This document shows positions 1 through 8,747 of a stretch of DNA of 64,000 nt, piece by piece. Under the pieces are notes generated by a model, which was given only the letters and a program-made list of their open reading frames with translations, was not told where the DNA came from and ran no database searches. Every line of letters begins with the position of its first letter. Position 1 is the first letter of the stretch. Source of the DNA: Agrobacterium tumefaciens (GTDB taxonomy: Bacteria > Pseudomonadota > Alphaproteobacteria > Rhizobiales > Rhizobiaceae); assembly GCF_005221325.1 (NCBI RefSeq), contig NZ_CP039890.1, positions 310,001 through 374,000 of the forward strand, written 5' to 3'. The translations under genes and the position numbers were made by a program.

Positions 1-1758
1 CCCCTGCGCGTTGGCTGTGGTGCTTGCAACCAGTGTCGCCCGAAGTAAAAGTGTCGCCTCTTCGTCTACCTCATTGCCGGCAATAACCACGCCGTAGTCG
101 CGGGCGGCGGCTTCAATGGTCACGATGCCGTTCCTGACATCGAGCAGAATGGCCTGCGCATCGCGCTCGGCAGCATGGCCCCAGCCGCCCGCCCCCGGTG
201 TCAGAAAGGTAACGGTGTCACCGGCATTAACGGTGAGCACATCGATCTTGCCGAGGCGGTGCTCGCCTGGCTTTCCCCGGTTGACGATCAGTTCGCCTGC
301 CGCCCCCGGTTTGCCGCCGTTGGAACCCCAGGGCCGGAAGAGAAGGCGTTCCATGCCGCGACCGAGTACATTGCTGTCATCGGTGAGGACACGAAAGGTC
401 AGCTCCATGCCGCAACCGCCGCGCCAGCGCCCTGCCCCGCCCGAATCCGGGCGCAGCGCATAGGCCTCGATTTCTACGCCGAGTTCCGCTTCGACCGTTT
501 CAACCGGGTTGTTGGCGAGGTTGGAAATACCGCTGTCGCGGCCATCCACGCCGTCGCGTCCCGATCGCGCCCCGGTTCCGCCGATCATTGGCTCTATGAC
601 CTGAACCCGGCGGCCGCCGCGCCCATCCGGCTCGGCCATGACAACGGGAATGACGGTTCCCGACGAGGCGGCAGGCATCACGTTTGGCAGGGCCTTGCCG
701 AAAGCGCCGTTCAACACATCGTTGACGCGGATTGCCGCCGCATGGCGCACGCCTGTGGCCGCCGGCTCCTGTGGATTGACGAGACTTCCCTCTGGCGCAG
801 TAACTCGCACGGGATGAAGCAGTCCGGCATTGAGTGGTGTGGTCGGGTCAAGCGTGTTGACGAGCGCCAGCACGCGCAGCGTCAGCCAGGCATGCGGCCG
901 TCCGCGTGACGGGATGTTCATTGCAGTGGCGACCTGCGGATCCGTCCCGGAAAAATCGAGATGCACCGTCCCGTCATCAACCGTCGCGGCAAGTGCGATG
1001 CGCACAGGCAGACGGGTGGCGGCATCATCGTCAAGGTAATCCGAAAAACCATAGGTGCCATTGGGGACTTTGCGCAGCACGTCGCGAGCCTTTTCGGCGG
1101 CGTATGTGATCAGATCCGTCGCGGCGACGGAAACCGCCTGGGCGCCATGCTGGGCGATTGTCTGTTCCAGACGCCGGCGGCCCGCCGCAAGCGCCGCAAG
1201 CATGGCGCGGATGTCCCCCATGTTTGCATCCGGCGTGCGGCTGTTCGCATCCAGAAACAGGCGCACCTCCGGTACCATTTCTCCGCGTTTCATGAGCTTA
1301 ACCGGCGGAATGCGCAGACCTTCCTGGAAAATCTCCGTATTGACCGGCGATATGCTCGACGGGACCCGCCCGCCGACATCGGAGCAATGCACGAAACACC
1401 AGCCATAAGCGATGATCTCGCCCTCATGGAAATAGGGCTCGATCATGTGCAGGTCAGGAAGATGCGTAGCAAGTCCTTCCGAACGGTAAGGATCGTTGGT
1501 CAGGATGATGTCGCCGGGCTCGAGCTTGCCGACGGCTTTGATCGATGGCAGGCATTCCAGGCCGACAAAGCCGGAGACTCCGATGGAACGTGGATAGGCA
1601 AAAAAGCGGCCATCAAGACCCGCGAGTGCACAGGCGAAGTCCGCCGTTTCCTTGACGTAAAGCGTCCGGCCGGTGCGCTGGAGCGTCAGGCACATCTCCT
1701 CGCTGACCGCAGCCAGCTTGTTACCGAGAATGGCGAGGGTGACGGAATCGAGCTTCAT
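1..1758 (-). CDS. hyuB: hydantoinase B / 5-oxoprolinase beta-type subunit, partial (HyuB family)
   Basis: The frame is open from an ATG at 1758 down to base 1 (586 codons) and its stop lies outside the window. HyuB-type proteins pair with HyuA to open hydantoin or 5-oxoproline rings in the cytoplasm using ATP. The translation begins MKLDSVTLAILGNKLAAVSE. It carries family-typical stretches: an early GDIILTNDPY, then GLATHLPDLHMIEPYF, and a glycine-rich GGAGRWRGGCGMEL near residues 450-470. Its ATG overlaps the hyuA stop by 4 bp (ATGA), so the two are translationally coupled. The substrate cannot be told from sequence; N-methylhydantoin, hydantoin or oxoproline are all possible. The family call is firm. 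Confidence 0.9.
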   Translation of the reverse strand, partial: MKLDSVTLAILGNKLAAVSEEMCLTLQRTGRTLYVKETADFACALAGLDGRFFAYPRSIGVSGFVGLECLPSIKAVGKLEPGDIILTNDPYRSEGLATHLPDLHMIEPYFHEGEIIAYGWCFVHCSDVGGRVPSSISPVNTEIFQEGLRIPPVKLMKRGEMVPEVRLFLDANSRTPDANMGDIRAMLAALAAGRRRLEQTIAQHGAQAVSVAATDLITYAAEKARDVLRKVPNGTYGFSDYLDDDAATRLPVRIALAATVDDGTVHLDFSGTDPQVATAMNIPSRGRPHAWLTLRVLALVNTLDPTTPLNAGLLHPVRVTAPEGSLVNPQEPAATGVRHAAAIRVNDVLNGAFGKALPNVMPAASSGTVIPVVMAEPDGRGGRRVQVIEPMIGGTGARSGRDGVDGRDSGISNLANNPVETVEAELGVEIEAYALRPDSGGAGRWRGGCGMELTFRVLTDDSNVLGRGMERLLFRPWGSNGGKPGAAGELIVNRGKPGEHRLGKIDVLTVNAGDTVTFLTPGAGGWGHAAERDAQAILLDVRNGIVTIEAAARDYGVVIAGNEVDEEATLLLRATLVASTTANAQG

Positions 1759-3821
1759 GACACAAGCCTTTCCAGGTGGAGATTGCCAGCGTCGTCTACG
1801 CGGGTTGTCCAGTTCGGCAGGAGGATGGTGGTCGTATCGTCCTGTTCTATGATCGCGGGACCGGAAATACAGTCGCCGGCCCCGAGTGAACTGCGGTCAT
1901 AGACTGCTGCTGCAAACCATGTTCCCTTGCGAAAGAGCGGCCTTTCTTTCCTGGCCACCGGCCTTCCACCCCCTGTGGCGATGGTCTGTCGCGAAAGCTT
2001 GGGCGTTTCCCCAACCACGGCCAGGCGGACTGTTCCCAGCTCGATTTCCGTTGCGGTATCACGGAAGCCGTAGACGTGTTCATGCTGCGCATGGAAGGCG
2101 GCCGCAACATCCGTCGCTTCCACGCAATCCTCGCTCAAAGCGATGCGCAGCTCATAGGCCTGCCCGGCATAGCGCATATCAACCGCTCTTTCGATGCGGC
2201 GAGCCAGTGTCTGCTCGCCTTCCCGTTCGAGCCAGTCAGAGCCTTCTGCGGCCAGTTCAGCAAAGACTTGCTGAAGCAGCATCGCATTTTGCGATGTCAA
2301 AGGACGCCGAAGGCTGCGGACGAAATCGCGGCGAAGGTCTGCTGCGGCAGCACCGAGAGCACAGAACGTGCCTGCCGCCGCAGGTATGATCACGCGCCCG
2401 ATACCCACCTCCTCGGCAAGCAGATTGGCATGGGTCGGACCGGCCCCGCCGAATGGCACCAGTGCAAAAGTAGCGGGGTCGAGACCCCTTGACGCCAGCG
2501 TCTTGTAGAGTTCCGTCGCCATGCCTGCCGTGATGACGGCGAGCGCCCCTTCGGCCGCTTCCGCGGCAATGTTTTCGCCGCCAAGACCGATGCGCTCGCC
2601 GATCTCGGCCAGTGCCGCTTCGGCAGCCGCCTTGTCGAGCTTCATGCGGCCGCCGAGAAAACCGTCTGGATCGATATAGCCGAGCGTCAGGTAACAATCG
2701 GTCACGGCCGGTTCCAGACCGCCACGTCCGTAGGAGACTGGGCCGGGCACGGCGCCGGCGCTGCGCGGGCCGACTTTCAAGACGCTGTGGCCATCGACCC
2801 AGACGATTGATCCGCCGCCTGCCCCAATCGCTGAAACATCGACAACCGGCAAGACGAGCGGCAGGCCGCCAATATCGGTGCGCGTGGCAAGTTCGGCAGA
2901 GCCGGCATGGGCGACGGCGATATCGGAGGAAGTGCCGCCCATGTCGAAAGTGATGATCGATGTAACACCCGCTGCATCCGCCAGCCGCGCCGCCGCCATG
3001 ACACCGGATGCGGGGCCGGACAGGATCGTCTCCACCGGGCGTTCGCGGGCGGAGCCAAGACTGAGCGAGCCGCCGTTCGACGCGGTCACGAGAATCGGGG
3101 CAGTGATGCCATCACGCACTAGTCCGACCTTCAAGTCTTTGAAGTAACGCTGCATCAGCGGCTGAATATAGGCATTCAGGCAGGCGACGAGCGTGCGTTC
3201 GTATTCGCGTATCTCCGGCCAGATCGCCGCCGCGGACGTGATGCCGAGACCGCCGGACTTTTCCGCAAGCCGGGCCGCAAGGTCGATTTCGACGGATGGA
3301 TCGGTGTAGCCGTTAAGCAGCACCAGTGCGGCCGCATCGACACCGAGCGCCTGGAGTTCGCCCGCCACGCGGTCGAGTTCGGCCTCGTCCGGCATGGCCG
3401 TGACCTTTCCGCCAGACGACAGCCGGGCATCGATCTCAATGATCCGGTAACGCGGCACCAGCGGCTCCTCCTTGCTCGCATGGAAGTCGAATGAGGATGG
3501 CATGCGGCTGCGCGCGATCTCCAGTATGTCACGGAAGCCTTTGGTCACCACCAGCGCGATGGTGGCGCCCCGTCGCTGGATGATGGCATTGAGACCGATC
3601 GTCGTGCCATGCATGAGGGTTGCGACACCAGAAGCATCAATGCCTGCCTTTTCGAGAAGGGATTTCAGCCCATCGATCAGCGCGCGCGAGGGTTCGTCCG
3701 GTGTGGAGGGCTCCTTGTAGTGGACAAGGCTTCCATCCGCCGGATTGGCAAGCACGAAATCGGTGAATGTGCCGCCGACATCGATACCAATGCGTGCGCC
3801 GTTTTTTTGCGTCATCGTCAT
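1755..3821 (-). CDS. hyuA: hydantoinase/oxoprolinase subunit A (HyuA family)
   Basis: This is an ATP-dependent ring-opening subunit of about 688 residues, normal for HyuA. Near the N-terminus is the ASKHA-type phosphate loop GIDVGGTFTDFVLA. MHGTTIGLNAIIQRRGA follows, with TFDMGGTSSDIAV in the middle and GGAGPTHAN further on, which together define the Hydant_A_N and Hydantoinase_A domains. The frame stays open to 3854, but that would overlap the upstream ATPase gene. The ATG at 3821, or the one at 3815 preceded by GGAA, is a better start. It sits just after the ATPase stop at 3829 and overlaps hyuB by 4 bp, so ATPase-hyuA-hyuB is one operon. The substrate is unresolved. Confidence 0.9.
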   Translation of the reverse strand: MTMTQKNGARIGIDVGGTFTDFVLANPADGSLVHYKEPSTPDEPSRALIDGLKSLLEKAGIDASGVATLMHGTTIGLNAIIQRRGATIALVVTKGFRDILEIARSRMPSSFDFHASKEEPLVPRYRIIEIDARLSSGGKVTAMPDEAELDRVAGELQALGVDAAALVLLNGYTDPSVEIDLAARLAEKSGGLGITSAAAIWPEIREYERTLVACLNAYIQPLMQRYFKDLKVGLVRDGITAPILVTASNGGSLSLGSARERPVETILSGPASGVMAAARLADAAGVTSIITFDMGGTSSDIAVAHAGSAELATRTDIGGLPLVLPVVDVSAIGAGGGSIVWVDGHSVLKVGPRSAGAVPGPVSYGRGGLEPAVTDCYLTLGYIDPDGFLGGRMKLDKAAAEAALAEIGERIGLGGENIAAEAAEGALAVITAGMATELYKTLASRGLDPATFALVPFGGAGPTHANLLAEEVGIGRVIIPAAAGTFCALGAAAADLRRDFVRSLRRPLTSQNAMLLQQVFAELAAEGSDWLEREGEQTLARRIERAVDMRYAGQAYELRIALSEDCVEATDVAAAFHAQHEHVYGFRDTATEIELGTVRLAVVGETPKLSRQTIATGGGRPVARKERPLFRKGTWFAAAVYDRSSLGAGDCISGPAIIEQDDTTTILLPNWTTRVDDAGNLHLERLVS

Positions 3822-3828
3822 TTCCAAA

Positions 3829-4911
3829 TCATTCGTCGCGGACCGGCACCGCATCCTGCGGGACCCAGCCGAGCGTCAATGTTTCACCAAGGCGGAAGGA
3901 AACGGTACCCAGTGGGCCGTCCGCCTGCCTGTAGACAAAGAGATCGCGTCCAAGCGCCGGCACCGCGACCTGATAGGCCGCATAGTTGCCGCGAAAGACG
4001 GCGCCCGTCACGCGCCCCTCGAAGTTCGTGCAGGATGTGGCCTCATCCCCCAGCCGCAACCTTTCCGGACGCACTGAAAGAGTGAGGGAACGACCGGGCG
4101 TGGCCGGGGCTTCAAGCGCGATGGGCCGGTCGCCGCCATTGCCCGCGACAATCAGGAAGCGGCCATCGGCAGAAACCTTTCCCTCGAAAATGTTGGACGT
4201 TCCCAGGAACTCGGCGACGAAACGGCTTTGCGGCCGGTCGTAGATATCAGTCGGAGAACCGATCTGCAGGATCCGCCCGGCGTTCATGACGGCAACCCGG
4301 TCCGACATGGACAGGGCCTCCTCCTGATCGTGAGTCACCAGCAAGGTGGTGATGCCCAGACGCTGCTGCATGCTCCTGATCTCGAATTGCATGCTTTCAC
4401 GCAGGGATTTGTCCAGCGCGCCGAGCGGCTCGTCGAGAAGCAGCACTTTCGGATTGACGACCAGAGACCGGCCGAGGGCTACGCGCTGTTGCTGACCTCC
4501 GGAAAGTTGCGCCGGATACATATCCTTGCGTCCCGGCAGTTGAATAAGGTCCAGCATTTCAGCAACGCGACGGTCCTTTTCCGCACGCGCCAGACCGGCC
4601 ATTTTCAGACCGAAACCGATGTTTTCCGCCACGGTTCGATGCGGAAACAGACTGTAATTCTGGAAGACCATGCCCAGATTGCGCCTGTGCGGCGGAAGGG
4701 CGGAAATCTCGTTCCCGCCGATTGTGATGGAGCCGGCATCCGGGTGCTCGAAACCGGCGACCATGCGAAGCGTCGTGGTTTTGCCGCATCCCGACGGCCC
4801 CAGCAGCGCAACCAGTTCTCCCGCAGCAACGCGGAGGTCGAGATCGCGCACCGCCACGGTTGCGGCATAGGCTTTTTGCACGCCCGTCAGCACCAGTGTC
4901 TCGGCGCTCAT
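3829..4911 (-). CDS. ABC transporter ATP-binding protein, PotA/FbpC type
   Basis: This is a cytoplasmic ATPase of about 360 residues. It has Walker A GPSGCGKTTT, signature LSGGQQQRVALGRSL and Walker B VLLLDEPLGALD. A C-terminal TOBE-like extension of about 120 residues is typical of spermidine/putrescine, iron or sugar-acid importers. The frame opens at 4929, but the ATG at 4911 has AGGA six bases upstream and is preferred. No matching permease or binding protein is adjacent, because the genes on this side are hyuA and hyuB, so it is an orphan ATPase here. The palindrome at 5005-5018 upstream suggests control by the divergent LacI protein. It may power a transporter encoded elsewhere or beyond base 1. 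Confidence 0.88.
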   Translation of the reverse strand: MSAETLVLTGVQKAYAATVAVRDLDLRVAAGELVALLGPSGCGKTTTLRMVAGFEHPDAGSITIGGNEISALPPHRRNLGMVFQNYSLFPHRTVAENIGFGLKMAGLARAEKDRRVAEMLDLIQLPGRKDMYPAQLSGGQQQRVALGRSLVVNPKVLLLDEPLGALDKSLRESMQFEIRSMQQRLGITTLLVTHDQEEALSMSDRVAVMNAGRILQIGSPTDIYDRPQSRFVAEFLGTSNIFEGKVSADGRFLIVAGNGGDRPIALEAPATPGRSLTLSVRPERLRLGDEATSCTNFEGRVTGAVFRGNYAAYQVAVPALGRDLFVYRQADGPLGTVSFRLGETLTLGWVPQDAVPVRDE

Positions 4912-5004
4912 ATTCGTTCCTGACGTCATCGCCCTGCTTCCCGCGCGACGGCGGTTTTTGAGAAGGGACCGGATGAGCCGACCCTTGCAAAAAAACGATT
5001 GCTT

Positions 5005-5018
5005 TTGTAGCGCTACAA
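5005..5018. promoter_or_regulatory. candidate LacI-family operator
   Basis: A perfect 14-bp palindrome, TTGTAGCGCTACAA, with the central CpG typical of LacI/GalR operators. It lies in the AT-rich gap between the ATPase-hyuAB operon (minus) and the lacI-type gene (plus), so one site could control both directions. The palindrome is directly visible; which regulator binds it is inferred from position. Confidence 0.72.
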
Positions 5019-5123
5019 TTTAGATAATATCATTCGACGTCAAGAATTGTTTTTGCGATTTATCGGTCGTTTTGAGCATTGGTTTTCCTTGCTCATCGCG
5101 GGCCGTTTAAGGCACTTAAACCC

Positions 5124-6149
5124 ATGGCCAAGTCCAACGACGACAAGATTCAAGTCACGATGCAGTCAGTTGCGCAAGCGGCGGGCGTTTCACCGATGAC
5201 GGTCTCCAACGCGTTCCGTTACCCGACGCGCGTTCAGGATGAGACACGCCGGAAGGTACTGCGCATCGCAGCGCAGATGGGCTATGTGCCGAACCATGCG
5301 GCGGGCAATCTTGCTTCTGGGCAAAGCAGGATCATCGGCGCAATCATACCGTCGATCAAAAACTCGAGCTTCTACAAATATGTCCGGGGAATGCAGGACA
5401 GGGCCGCGCAGGATGGGTACGAACTCATCCTTAAGCTTGCCGACAGCCTCAGCAGCGAAGGCGCCGCGATACAGACATTTATTGGCTTGCGCGTGGCCGG
5501 CATCGCCTTGGTCGGCGATGAACATGACGAAGACGCCTTGACGCTGCTTCGCAAGGCCGGCACCCCGGTCGTGGAATCCTGGGTCCACCAGAAGGCTTTC
5601 GACATGGCGGTCGGATATTCGGCCTCTCAGGCGACAGCGGCGATACTGAACCTGCTTTTACAGTCCGGCAGGACGCGGATAGGGTTTGTCGGCTATCAGG
5701 GCGCTGCCGCCCATCGTTTCACCGAGCGTCTACCCGCTTTCAAAGAGACGCTCGCGGTACACGGGCTGCGTTCGGACCTGATCTATCTTGCCGATGAAAC
5801 CGATGGTTTTGGCGCGGGGTCGAAGGCGCTCGACGCTCTCCAGCATCAGGATCCACAGCTTGACGCGCTGCTTTGCCCAACTGACATCATCGCCGCCGGC
5901 GTCATCTTCGAGTGCAATCGCCGGCGCTGGCAAGTCCCGGACCGGATCGCTGTGACCGGCTGGGGCGACTACGAAATCGCCTCCGAAATCACGCCTACGC
6001 TCACGACCTTGCAGCCGAACACTTACCAGATGGGCCATCAGGCCGTCTCATTGATCATCGGTCGCGTCAGGGGCGAGAACGGCGCAAAAAAGCTCGTCGA
6101 TACCGGTTTCGAAGTGCTTGTCCGCGATAGCGTCGGAGAAAAGGCGTGA
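5124..6149 (+). CDS. LacI-family transcriptional regulator
   Basis: This is a DNA-binding repressor or activator of about 341 residues. The N-terminal helix-turn-helix is VTMQSVAQAAGVSPMTVSNAF, with the hinge helix following at NHAAGNLASGQSR. The rest is a periplasmic-binding-protein-like effector domain. The frame can be extended to a TTG at 5079, but the ATG at 5124 (MAKSNDDK) gives the normal distance to the HTH. It is divergent from ATPase-hyuA-hyuB and directly upstream of the M81 peptidase gene. It therefore probably senses the substrate or product of this pathway through the palindrome at 5005-5018. The closest functional type is GntR/gluconate-like LacI members; the ligand is not predictable. 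Confidence 0.93.
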   Translation: MAKSNDDKIQVTMQSVAQAAGVSPMTVSNAFRYPTRVQDETRRKVLRIAAQMGYVPNHAAGNLASGQSRIIGAIIPSIKNSSFYKYVRGMQDRAAQDGYELILKLADSLSSEGAAIQTFIGLRVAGIALVGDEHDEDALTLLRKAGTPVVESWVHQKAFDMAVGYSASQATAAILNLLLQSGRTRIGFVGYQGAAAHRFTERLPAFKETLAVHGLRSDLIYLADETDGFGAGSKALDALQHQDPQLDALLCPTDIIAAGVIFECNRRRWQVPDRIAVTGWGDYEIASEITPTLTTLQPNTYQMGHQAVSLIIGRVRGENGAKKLVDTGFEVLVRDSVGEKA

Positions 6150-6234
6150 GCGACAAAGCCTTTTTCCAAAAAAGGCGCAACCGGCTCCAGGCTCTTTTCT
6201 GGTGCCAAGACAAACCATACGAAAGAGGTTCCCA

Positions 6235-7752
6235 ATGCCCCGCGCCGCCGTGATTCAGCTTTTCCACGAAGCCAATGCCTTCACCCCGGTCAAGGCCAAT
6301 TATGAGGGTTTCCTGTCCGCCCAGTATTTTCGCGGCGAGGATGTCCGGCGCGAGTTCGGCTATACCAGCAACTGGCTGGGCGGCGTCACGGAAGCGCTGG
6401 ATGAAGCTGGCTATGAGATATCTTATGGGGTTTGCACGGGCTGTCTGCCGGGTGGGACGCTCAAACGCGAAAGCTACCACCGCCTCGTGGACGACATCAT
6501 CACGTCGCTTGAAGAAATAGCAGCGAACGGCCCCGTCGATGTGGTGGCGCTGCTTCTGCACGGCGCCCTGCATGTTGAAGGCGTGAAGGAACCGGAAACC
6601 GATCTGGCGCGCAAGGTACGTGCAGTGTTCGGCCCAGACATCCGCATCGCCGTTCCACTGGATTTCCACGCCAATGTCGAGCCGAAACTGCCTTTTCTTG
6701 TCGATGTGATCATTGGCGGCAAGCTTTATCCGCATGCCGATACCCATGCTCGCGGCAAGAAGATGATGCAGCTGGCGTTGCAGCCGACAGCCTGGCGAAC
6801 ACGCCGTTTCCGCCTGCCGATCGCCGTACCGATGAGCGCCCAGACCAGTGACACCGCGCCTTTTTCCGAACTCGTCGCCATTTCCAACGAGGTGGAGAAA
6901 CGGCCGGGTCTCGCAGATGTCGTTGTCATGGGCGGGTTTCCTTATGTCGATTCCGACGAAGTGGGCAGTTCCGTCCTCGTGACCGGTACCGATGCCGAAG
7001 CCATGCGGCAGGCTTACCGCGACATGGCGGATGCCGTGTGGGAACGCCGCATTGCGGCAATGCGCCGCGCGCCTACGTTTGAGGAGGCGGCTTCAGATAT
7101 GTTCGCGCACGCCGCGCGGGGCCGCGTGGTTGTCGGCGACGCCGGCGACAATCCCGGTTCTGGCGGGGTCGCCAATCTTGCCGATATCTTTGCGGCGCTT
7201 GCCGCGCAGCCGCTGCCTTTCGCAGCGGGCTTCCTGGTCGATGGTGAAGCGGTGCTCGCTGCGCAATCGATCGGCGTCGGCAATCGCGGACGCATATCCA
7301 TGGGACGCCTGGGCGATGGTCATCCATTGGTTCTGGATGTCGTCGTGGAGCGGGTCGATGAGGTAAGCTATCGCAACGAGGGTCCGAATCTCAACGGCGA
7401 GCTTCTGGAAGGCGGGCTTGGCGCCGTGCTGCGGGTCGGCGACGGCGGACATATCGCCATCGTTACCGAACGTATTCAGGCCTATGACACACAGGCCTTC
7501 CGCAGCCAGGGGATAAATCTGGAGGAGAAAGCCATTATCCATGTCAAATCCAGCAACCACTTCCGCAGCGCGTTTACCCCGCTCGCGCAAGAGGGTGTTT
7601 TCGTGGTTGACAGCGGCGGCTTTGCCTCCACCGATGCCCGGCGCTTTCCCTTCACGCGCCGCGCCACGCGCATCCTCCCGCTTGCCGATCTCGACAGGGC
7701 GGAGTGGGATGCGCAAGTTGCCGCCGAGTGCGACATCGCCTTTCGCAACTGA
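6235..7752 (+). CDS. M81 family metallopeptidase, MlrC-like
   Basis: This is a predicted zinc-dependent hydrolase of 505 residues, the usual length for the MlrC family (microcystin-degradation protein C and homologues that cleave small linear peptides or amides). Family stretches visible are LFHEANAF at the N-terminus, LLLHGALHVEG, PLDFHANVEP and YPHADTHARGKKM, which supply His and Asp metal ligands, and GDAGDNPGSGG in the C-terminal half. The frame extends back to 6118 inside lacI, but the ATG at 6235 has GAAAGAGG upstream and is preferred. It is co-directional with lacI and close to hyuAB and a peptide transporter, so it may act on a peptide-like or ring-opened amide. True specificity is unknown. 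Confidence 0.88.
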   Translation: MPRAAVIQLFHEANAFTPVKANYEGFLSAQYFRGEDVRREFGYTSNWLGGVTEALDEAGYEISYGVCTGCLPGGTLKRESYHRLVDDIITSLEEIAANGPVDVVALLLHGALHVEGVKEPETDLARKVRAVFGPDIRIAVPLDFHANVEPKLPFLVDVIIGGKLYPHADTHARGKKMMQLALQPTAWRTRRFRLPIAVPMSAQTSDTAPFSELVAISNEVEKRPGLADVVVMGGFPYVDSDEVGSSVLVTGTDAEAMRQAYRDMADAVWERRIAAMRRAPTFEEAASDMFAHAARGRVVVGDAGDNPGSGGVANLADIFAALAAQPLPFAAGFLVDGEAVLAAQSIGVGNRGRISMGRLGDGHPLVLDVVVERVDEVSYRNEGPNLNGELLEGGLGAVLRVGDGGHIAIVTERIQAYDTQAFRSQGINLEEKAIIHVKSSNHFRSAFTPLAQEGVFVVDSGGFASTDARRFPFTRRATRILPLADLDRAEWDAQVAAECDIAFRN

Positions 7753-7769
7753 TCCTGCGCGCCGCGACG

Positions 7770-8747
7770 TCAGCCGGCCCGCAGGTGACAGGCTGCAAGC
7801 CTGCCTGCGCCGACCGGCCGCAGCGGCGGGTGGCTTTCCCGGCAGATATCTTCCGCCAGGGGACAGCGGGTCACGAATTTGCAGCCTTTCGGCGGATTGG
7901 CCGGGCTTGGAAGATCGCCCTTCAGCACGATGCGTTGGCGACCGCGCTGCGCGATCGGGTCCGGCAGCGGCACGGCGGAGAGCAACGCCTCGGTATAGGG
8001 ATGGACCGGGCGCGAAAACACGTCCTCGGTCGGCCCGGTTTCAACAAGATGGCCGAGATACATGACCGCCACACGATCGGCGAAGTGGCGCACCACCGAG
8101 AGGTCATGGCTGATGAACAGGTAGGAAAGGCCGAATTTTCGCTGTAGCTCAAGCAGCAGGTTGAGTATTTGCGAACGGATCGACACGTCGAGAGCAGACA
8201 CCGGCTCATCAAGGATCATCAGTTTGGGATTGAGCGCCAGAGCGCGGGCGATGACGATACGCTGGCGCTGTCCGCCAGAAAACGCGTTGGGTTTGCGCAT
8301 GGCATGGCCGGCATGCAGGCCGACAAGGCTGAGAAGCTCCGCCACGCGGTCCCGGCGCTCCGCCGCGGTTCCCACGCCGTGAATGGCCAACGGCTCACCG
8401 ATGCTTTCACCGACTGTGAGTTTCGGGTTGAGAGCGGATACCGGATCCTGAAAAACGATCTGCATGTCCCGCGACAGCGTTTTGCGCGCCTGCGCGTCAC
8501 CGTAAACGATGGGCTGGCCGTCGAAACGGACGGAACCGCCGGTCGATCTGGTCGTGCCCAGCAAGGCGGCGCCGAGCGTAGATTTGCCGCAACCGGACTC
8601 GCCAACCAGGGCAACGCTTTCGCCCCTGCCGATACTGAGATCGACGCCATCGACAGCCTTCACGAAGCCGATGGGCCTTCCAAGCAGCCCGCCACGGATT
8701 GGATAATGAACTTTCAGGCCTTCAACGGTCAGCAACGTGTCGCTCAT
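7770..8747 (-). CDS. oligopeptide/dipeptide ABC transporter ATPase, DppF/OppF type
   Basis: This is the last gene of the minus-strand peptide transporter operon, about 325 residues. It shows Walker A GESGCGKST, signature FSGGQRQRIVIARAL, Walker B LMILDEPVSALD, and the C-terminal oligopeptide-transporter domain with a Cys cluster (GCKFVTRCPLAEDIC). That cluster typically carries an iron-sulfur centre in DppF/OppF proteins. The frame is open to 8834, but the ATG at 8747 (MSDTLLTVEG) follows GGAGGAATTTG and overlaps the DppD stop by one base, so it is chosen. It works with the DppD ATPase and the two permeases upstream. It ends 17 bp from the convergent M81 gene. Confidence 0.93.
   Translation of the reverse strand: MSDTLLTVEGLKVHYPIRGGLLGRPIGFVKAVDGVDLSIGRGESVALVGESGCGKSTLGAALLGTTRSTGGSVRFDGQPIVYGDAQARKTLSRDMQIVFQDPVSALNPKLTVGESIGEPLAIHGVGTAAERRDRVAELLSLVGLHAGHAMRKPNAFSGGQRQRIVIARALALNPKLMILDEPVSALDVSIRSQILNLLLELQRKFGLSYLFISHDLSVVRHFADRVAVMYLGHLVETGPTEDVFSRPVHPYTEALLSAVPLPDPIAQRGRQRIVLKGDLPSPANPPKGCKFVTRCPLAEDICRESHPPLRPVGAGRLAACHLRAG

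Noticed and set aside
116..1902. Several plus-strand open frames opposite hyuB
   Set aside because: They are antisense to a hyuB frame that is continuous from 1758 to the window edge with family motifs.
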